Source: Lautropia sp. (GTDB taxonomy: Bacteria; Pseudomonadota; Gammaproteobacteria; Burkholderiales; Burkholderiaceae_E). Taken from it: 37,436 bases of DNA. The position numbers were made by a program, and so were the translations under genes. Location: assembly GCA_030528325.1 (NCBI GenBank), contig JAUMZD010000038.1, forward strand, positions 1 to 37,436. Direction: 5' to 3'. Position 1 is the stretch's first letter. Each line of letters starts with the position of its first letter. The notes under the pieces were generated by a model that made no database searches, was not told the DNA's origin, and saw only the letters and a list, made by a program, of their open reading frames with translations. Shown here one piece after another: positions 34,774 to 37,436 of this stretch.

Positions 34774-35262
34774 TCAGCGCTTGCCCAAAGGCAGGTACAG
34801 ACTCATCAGGGAATCAGAGAAACGGCTGAATCCATGATGCAGGTAAAATTCACGAGCCGCCGCATCCTTGGCATCCACCACCAGGGCATAGGCGGCTACC
34901 TGCTCCCGGGCCGTCAGGCAACGATCAACGGCGCAACCAAGCAACAGACGTCCCAACCCCCGGCCCTTTTGCCGTCGATCGACAGCCAGGCGTCCAAGTC
35001 GAAAACAAGGTACCGGGTATCGCGGCAGGCGCTTCTGCTCGGCCGGACTCAACGAATCGACCTCTACCCCGGCAGCACTCAAGGTGTAATAGCCCAGGAT
35101 GCGGCTGGGGTGCTCACTCTCCGTCAATACGAAAACCGAGCTGACACCCCGGCGCCGATGTTGATCGGCGTAGCGTTTCAAGTAGACATTCAGGGCATCA
35201 ACGCCGCAGTCAAAACCGCTGCGGTCGTGCAATGCTGTATCCAGCGCCTGTTCTTCAAACAC
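34774..35262 (-). CDS. GNAT-family toxin (TacT/AtaT-like acetyltransferase)
   Basis: A 162-residue GNAT acetyltransferase. The start region GFDCGVDALNVYLKRYADQH is typical of toxins paired with DUF1778 antitoxins. The acetyl-CoA loop is RLAVDRRQKGRGLGRLLL, and the conserved Tyr is in FYLHHGF. Known members block translation by acetylating the amino group of charged tRNAs; the tRNA target here cannot be read from sequence. The GTG start at 35262 overlaps the antitoxin stop by 8 bp (GTGTTTGA), indicating coupled translation. An upstream in-frame ATG would lie inside the antitoxin gene and is unlikely. Confidence 0.88.
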   Translation of the reverse strand: MFEEQALDTALHDRSGFDCGVDALNVYLKRYADQHRRRGVSSVFVLTESEHPSRILGYYTLSAAGVEVDSLSPAEQKRLPRYPVPCFRLGRLAVDRRQKGRGLGRLLLGCAVDRCLTAREQVAAYALVVDAKDAAAREFYLHHGFSRFSDSLMSLYLPLGKR

Positions 35263-35527
35263 GACGCACCTTCTCCCGGGCCTCGGCCAGTGCTTTCTCC
35301 AATGCCGCATTCGGCCTGAAAGCGCCATCCAGCGCCTGGGTGAACGCATCGAAATCACGCTGAGAAAGACTGATCCGGGTTTCTTGTGCCAGCACCTGCT
35401 GAGCCTTCTCCTTGGCCGCCATGCGGACGAACGAAGCCATGGTCGTCCCCATCAAGGCCGCCGCCTTGGCGATCACGTCCTTTTCCTGTGCGTCCATCTT
35501 CAGGTCAAAACGGGCAGTGCTCTGCAT
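35255..35527 (-). CDS. DUF1778 antitoxin (TacA/AtaR-like)
   Basis: A 90-residue ribbon-helix-helix protein. The N-terminal part (STARFDLKMDAQEKDVIAKA, then AALMGTTMASFVRMAA) is the DNA-binding DUF1778 domain. The C-terminal part (SQRDFDAFTQALD) binds and neutralises the GNAT toxin. ATG at 35527 has AGGAG eight bases upstream; an in-frame GTG nine bases earlier overlaps that site. A perfect operator and promoter lie just upstream, so autorepression is expected. Confidence 0.88.
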   Translation of the reverse strand: MQSTARFDLKMDAQEKDVIAKAAALMGTTMASFVRMAAKEKAQQVLAQETRISLSQRDFDAFTQALDGAFRPNAALEKALAEAREKVRRV

Positions 35528-35544
35528 GACATCCACTCCTAAGA

Positions 35545-35580
35545 TACGGTTTTTTACCGTACCAGAAACACAACTGTCAA
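35545..35580 (-). promoter_or_regulatory. Autoregulated promoter of the toxin-antitoxin operon
   Basis: On the minus strand a consensus -35 TTGACA (35580-35575) is followed after 18 bp by TAAAAA (35556-35551). That -10 falls within a perfect dyad, TACGGT-N5-ACCGTA (35545-35561). Repressor bound there would block RNA polymerase. The antitoxin Shine-Dalgarno begins a few bases downstream. Confidence 0.7.
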
Positions 35581-35717
35581 TCCCCTTGCGTCCACAGCCT
35601 GGGCCCGGTCATGCCGATTCCCACCCTGAAGCGCGTCCCCTAACCCCGCATCGGCCGCAGCGCGTATGATGCGCAGAATCGTTCTCTCATTCGCACCTGT
35701 CCCCCGGAGCCACCCGG

Positions 35718-37385
35718 ATGAAACCTGCCGCACTGCATTGGAACCTGTCCCACAGCTATCGCACGCTGCCGCCGATGTTCTTCTCGGAAGGCCGGCCTGC
35801 CTGCTTTCCAGATCCGCAGGTGGTGCTGTTCAACCGGTCGCTGGCCCGTGAGCTGGGGCTGCTGGCGGCGGAAGACACAACCGGCACCCTTCAGACCGGC
35901 GCTCCCCTCGATGCCGGTGCCAGCAAGGTGCCCGGTGCCCGCCCGCAGAGGCAGACGACAGAGCCGGATGACGGCGCCCTGATGGCGGAGGCCGCCGCGT
36001 TCTTCTCGGGCAACCGTTTCCCCGAAGGGGCGGAACCGATTGCCCAGGCCTATGCCGGTCACCAGTTCGGGCACTTTGCCATGCTGGGTGATGGCCGGGC
36101 CACGCTGATCGGCGAGCAGATCACGCCGGATGGCCAGCGCATCGACATCCAGCTGAAAGGCAACGGGCAGACCCCCTATTCCCGGCGCGGCGACGGCAAG
36201 GCGGCGCTGGGGCCGATGCTGCGGGAGTATCTGATCAGCGAAGCGATGCACGCGCTGCACATCCCGACCACGCGCAGCCTGGCCGTCGTCACCACGGGCG
36301 AGACCATCTACCGCAGCAGCCTGCTGACCGGCGCCGTGCTGACCCGAACCGCCCAGAGCCACATCCGGGTCGCCACCTTCCAGTTTGCCGCCGCCCTGCG
36401 CGACGCAGACACGCTGAAGGCACTGGCCGATTACGCCATCGAACGGCACTTCCCCGAGATCAGCAATGCCGGCACGGACGATGCGTCGAATCAGACGACC
36501 GCTGCCCCAAACCCCTATCTGCAACTGCTGGGAAAAGTCATCGAGCGACAGATCGCGCTGGTGGCCCGCTGGCAGGCGGTCGGCTTCATCCATGGCGTGA
36601 TGAACACCGACAACATGGCCATCGCCGGGGAGACGATCGACTATGGCCCCTGCGCCTTCATGGATACCTACGACCCGGACACCGTCTTCAGCTCCATCGA
36701 CCACCAGGGCCGCTATCGCTACAGCAACCAGCCACCGATCGCACACTGGAACCTGACCCGCTTCGCCGAAACCCTGCTGCCGCTCTTCAGTGAGGATCAG
36801 GACGAAGCCATCCGGATCGCCAACGAAGCCCTGCAAGCCTTCGGCGAGCGCTTCGATGCCGTCTACCAGCAGGAAATGGCCCGCAAGCTGGGGCTGTTCC
36901 CGCGGCACGCCGCCACAACCCAGCCGGACGGCGCCGATGCCGTGACTGATCTCGACAGCGACGACGCGATCCTGATCGCCGACCTGCTGACGCAGATGCA
37001 CGCCTACTCGGCCGACTACACCAACACCTTCGTGCGGCTGACGCTGGAAGCCGATGGCCGGGATGGCGCTTATCTGGACGGCACCGAAACCCTGTTTTCA
37101 GCCGGGGCTTTCGGTGCCTGGAAAACCCGCTGGCTGACACGGATCGACGGGCAAACCCGGGGACGGCAGGCAGCTGCCGCGCTGATGAAATCGGTCAATC
37201 CGGCCGTGATTCCGCGCAACCTGCGGGTGGAGGAGGCCCTGGAAGCTGCCGAAGGCGGCAACCTGCAGCCCTTCAAAGCGCTGCTGGCCGTCCTGCAGCG
37301 CCCCTTCGACCACGAAGCCGATGTACGGCCCTGGCAGGCCGTACCGAAGAACAGCCGGGGGTATCAGACCTTCTGTGGAACCTAG
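35718..37385 (+). CDS. selO: Protein adenylyltransferase SelO (YdiU)
   Basis: Pseudokinase-fold enzyme that transfers AMP from ATP to Ser/Thr/Tyr of proteins, linked to oxidative stress responses in E. coli. The 555-residue product has AQAYAGHQFGHFAMLGDGRA, the LKGNGQTPYSRRGDGKAAL segment, GVMNTDNMAI with the catalytic and metal-binding region, and IDYGPCAFMD. VNPAVIPRNLRVEEAL is near the C-terminus, and the end is YQTFCGT. It is longer than E. coli YdiU (about 480) because of low-complexity insertions at about residues 55-85 and 252-266. CGGAG lies upstream of the ATG. It probably has its own promoter. Confidence 0.96.
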   Translation: MKPAALHWNLSHSYRTLPPMFFSEGRPACFPDPQVVLFNRSLARELGLLAAEDTTGTLQTGAPLDAGASKVPGARPQRQTTEPDDGALMAEAAAFFSGNRFPEGAEPIAQAYAGHQFGHFAMLGDGRATLIGEQITPDGQRIDIQLKGNGQTPYSRRGDGKAALGPMLREYLISEAMHALHIPTTRSLAVVTTGETIYRSSLLTGAVLTRTAQSHIRVATFQFAAALRDADTLKALADYAIERHFPEISNAGTDDASNQTTAAPNPYLQLLGKVIERQIALVARWQAVGFIHGVMNTDNMAIAGETIDYGPCAFMDTYDPDTVFSSIDHQGRYRYSNQPPIAHWNLTRFAETLLPLFSEDQDEAIRIANEALQAFGERFDAVYQQEMARKLGLFPRHAATTQPDGADAVTDLDSDDAILIADLLTQMHAYSADYTNTFVRLTLEADGRDGAYLDGTETLFSAGAFGAWKTRWLTRIDGQTRGRQAAAALMKSVNPAVIPRNLRVEEALEAAEGGNLQPFKALLAVLQRPFDHEADVRPWQAVPKNSRGYQTFCGT

Positions 37386-37436
37386 AGCGTGTTATGAACT
37401 TATTCGTCCCCGCGAAAGCCCCTCTGGGCGTGCAGA
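37386..37436. other. Possible insertion-sequence terminus at window edge
   Basis: Directly after the selO stop the sequence runs GAGCGTGTTATGAACTTA, which resembles the end of some IS5-group insertion sequences. It follows CTAG, a known target motif of part of that group. The window ends 51 bp on, so no transposase or second end can be seen. Confidence 0.2.

Overview
The window is GC-rich, gene-dense chromosomal DNA of a betaproteobacterium. The gene order ribF-ileS-lspA-coaBC-dut, purN beside an RsmB/NOP-type methyltransferase, and the xseB-ispA-dxs operon all point to Burkholderiales. A Lautropia-like or similar oral/environmental genus is possible, but I cannot fix the genus from sequence alone. 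I see no tRNA, rRNA or CRISPR array.

Layout. 1-1163 (minus): purN followed by the 5' end of an RsmB/NOP RNA methyltransferase that runs off the window. 1336-7928 (plus): ribF, ileS, lspA, coaBC and dut, a housekeeping operon that probably starts with a leaderless ribF message. 8112-9407: trmA with a proline-rich insertion. 9427-12371 (minus): transaldolase and a large lipoprotein of unknown function. 12546-13995 (plus): yajQ and a DUF4743-type Nudix hydrolase. 13996-14383 has no protein gene, but holds a CRP-like site, an extended -10 and a strong terminator that together outline a small RNA of about 115 nt. 14384-17632 (minus): xseB-ispA-dxs for isoprenoid precursors. 17998-20203 (plus): a Rieske oxygenase and a rhodanese-type sulfurtransferase. 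20233-23893 (minus): fbp, two tandem paralogous secreted proteins and a DUF4197 protein.

24094-33004 looks like a catabolic region: a TAXI-TRAP importer with its DUF1850 partner, an L-2-hydroxyglutarate-dehydrogenase-like flavoprotein, a class III CoA-transferase, glutaryl-CoA dehydrogenase and a divergent LysR regulator. Together they suggest uptake and oxidation of glutarate or related C5 dicarboxylates. 32922-35561 is a more A+T-rich accessory patch: an LctP-type permease whose 3' end overlaps that of the LysR gene, a mini IS30 derivative, and a DUF1778/GNAT toxin-antitoxin pair with a visible operator. selO follows at 35718-37385, and a possible IS terminus sits at the window edge.

The most notable non-coding signal is a dispersed repeat with the core CCGCCCAAGCTCCT. 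It is found six times here, only between genes. Two copies lie in inverted orientation as ends of a 173-bp element with an internal 10-bp perfect palindrome (27678-27850). A 39-bp segment of one end is repeated without mismatch at 17826-17864. The sRNA candidate and this repeat family are the strongest leads for undescribed biology.
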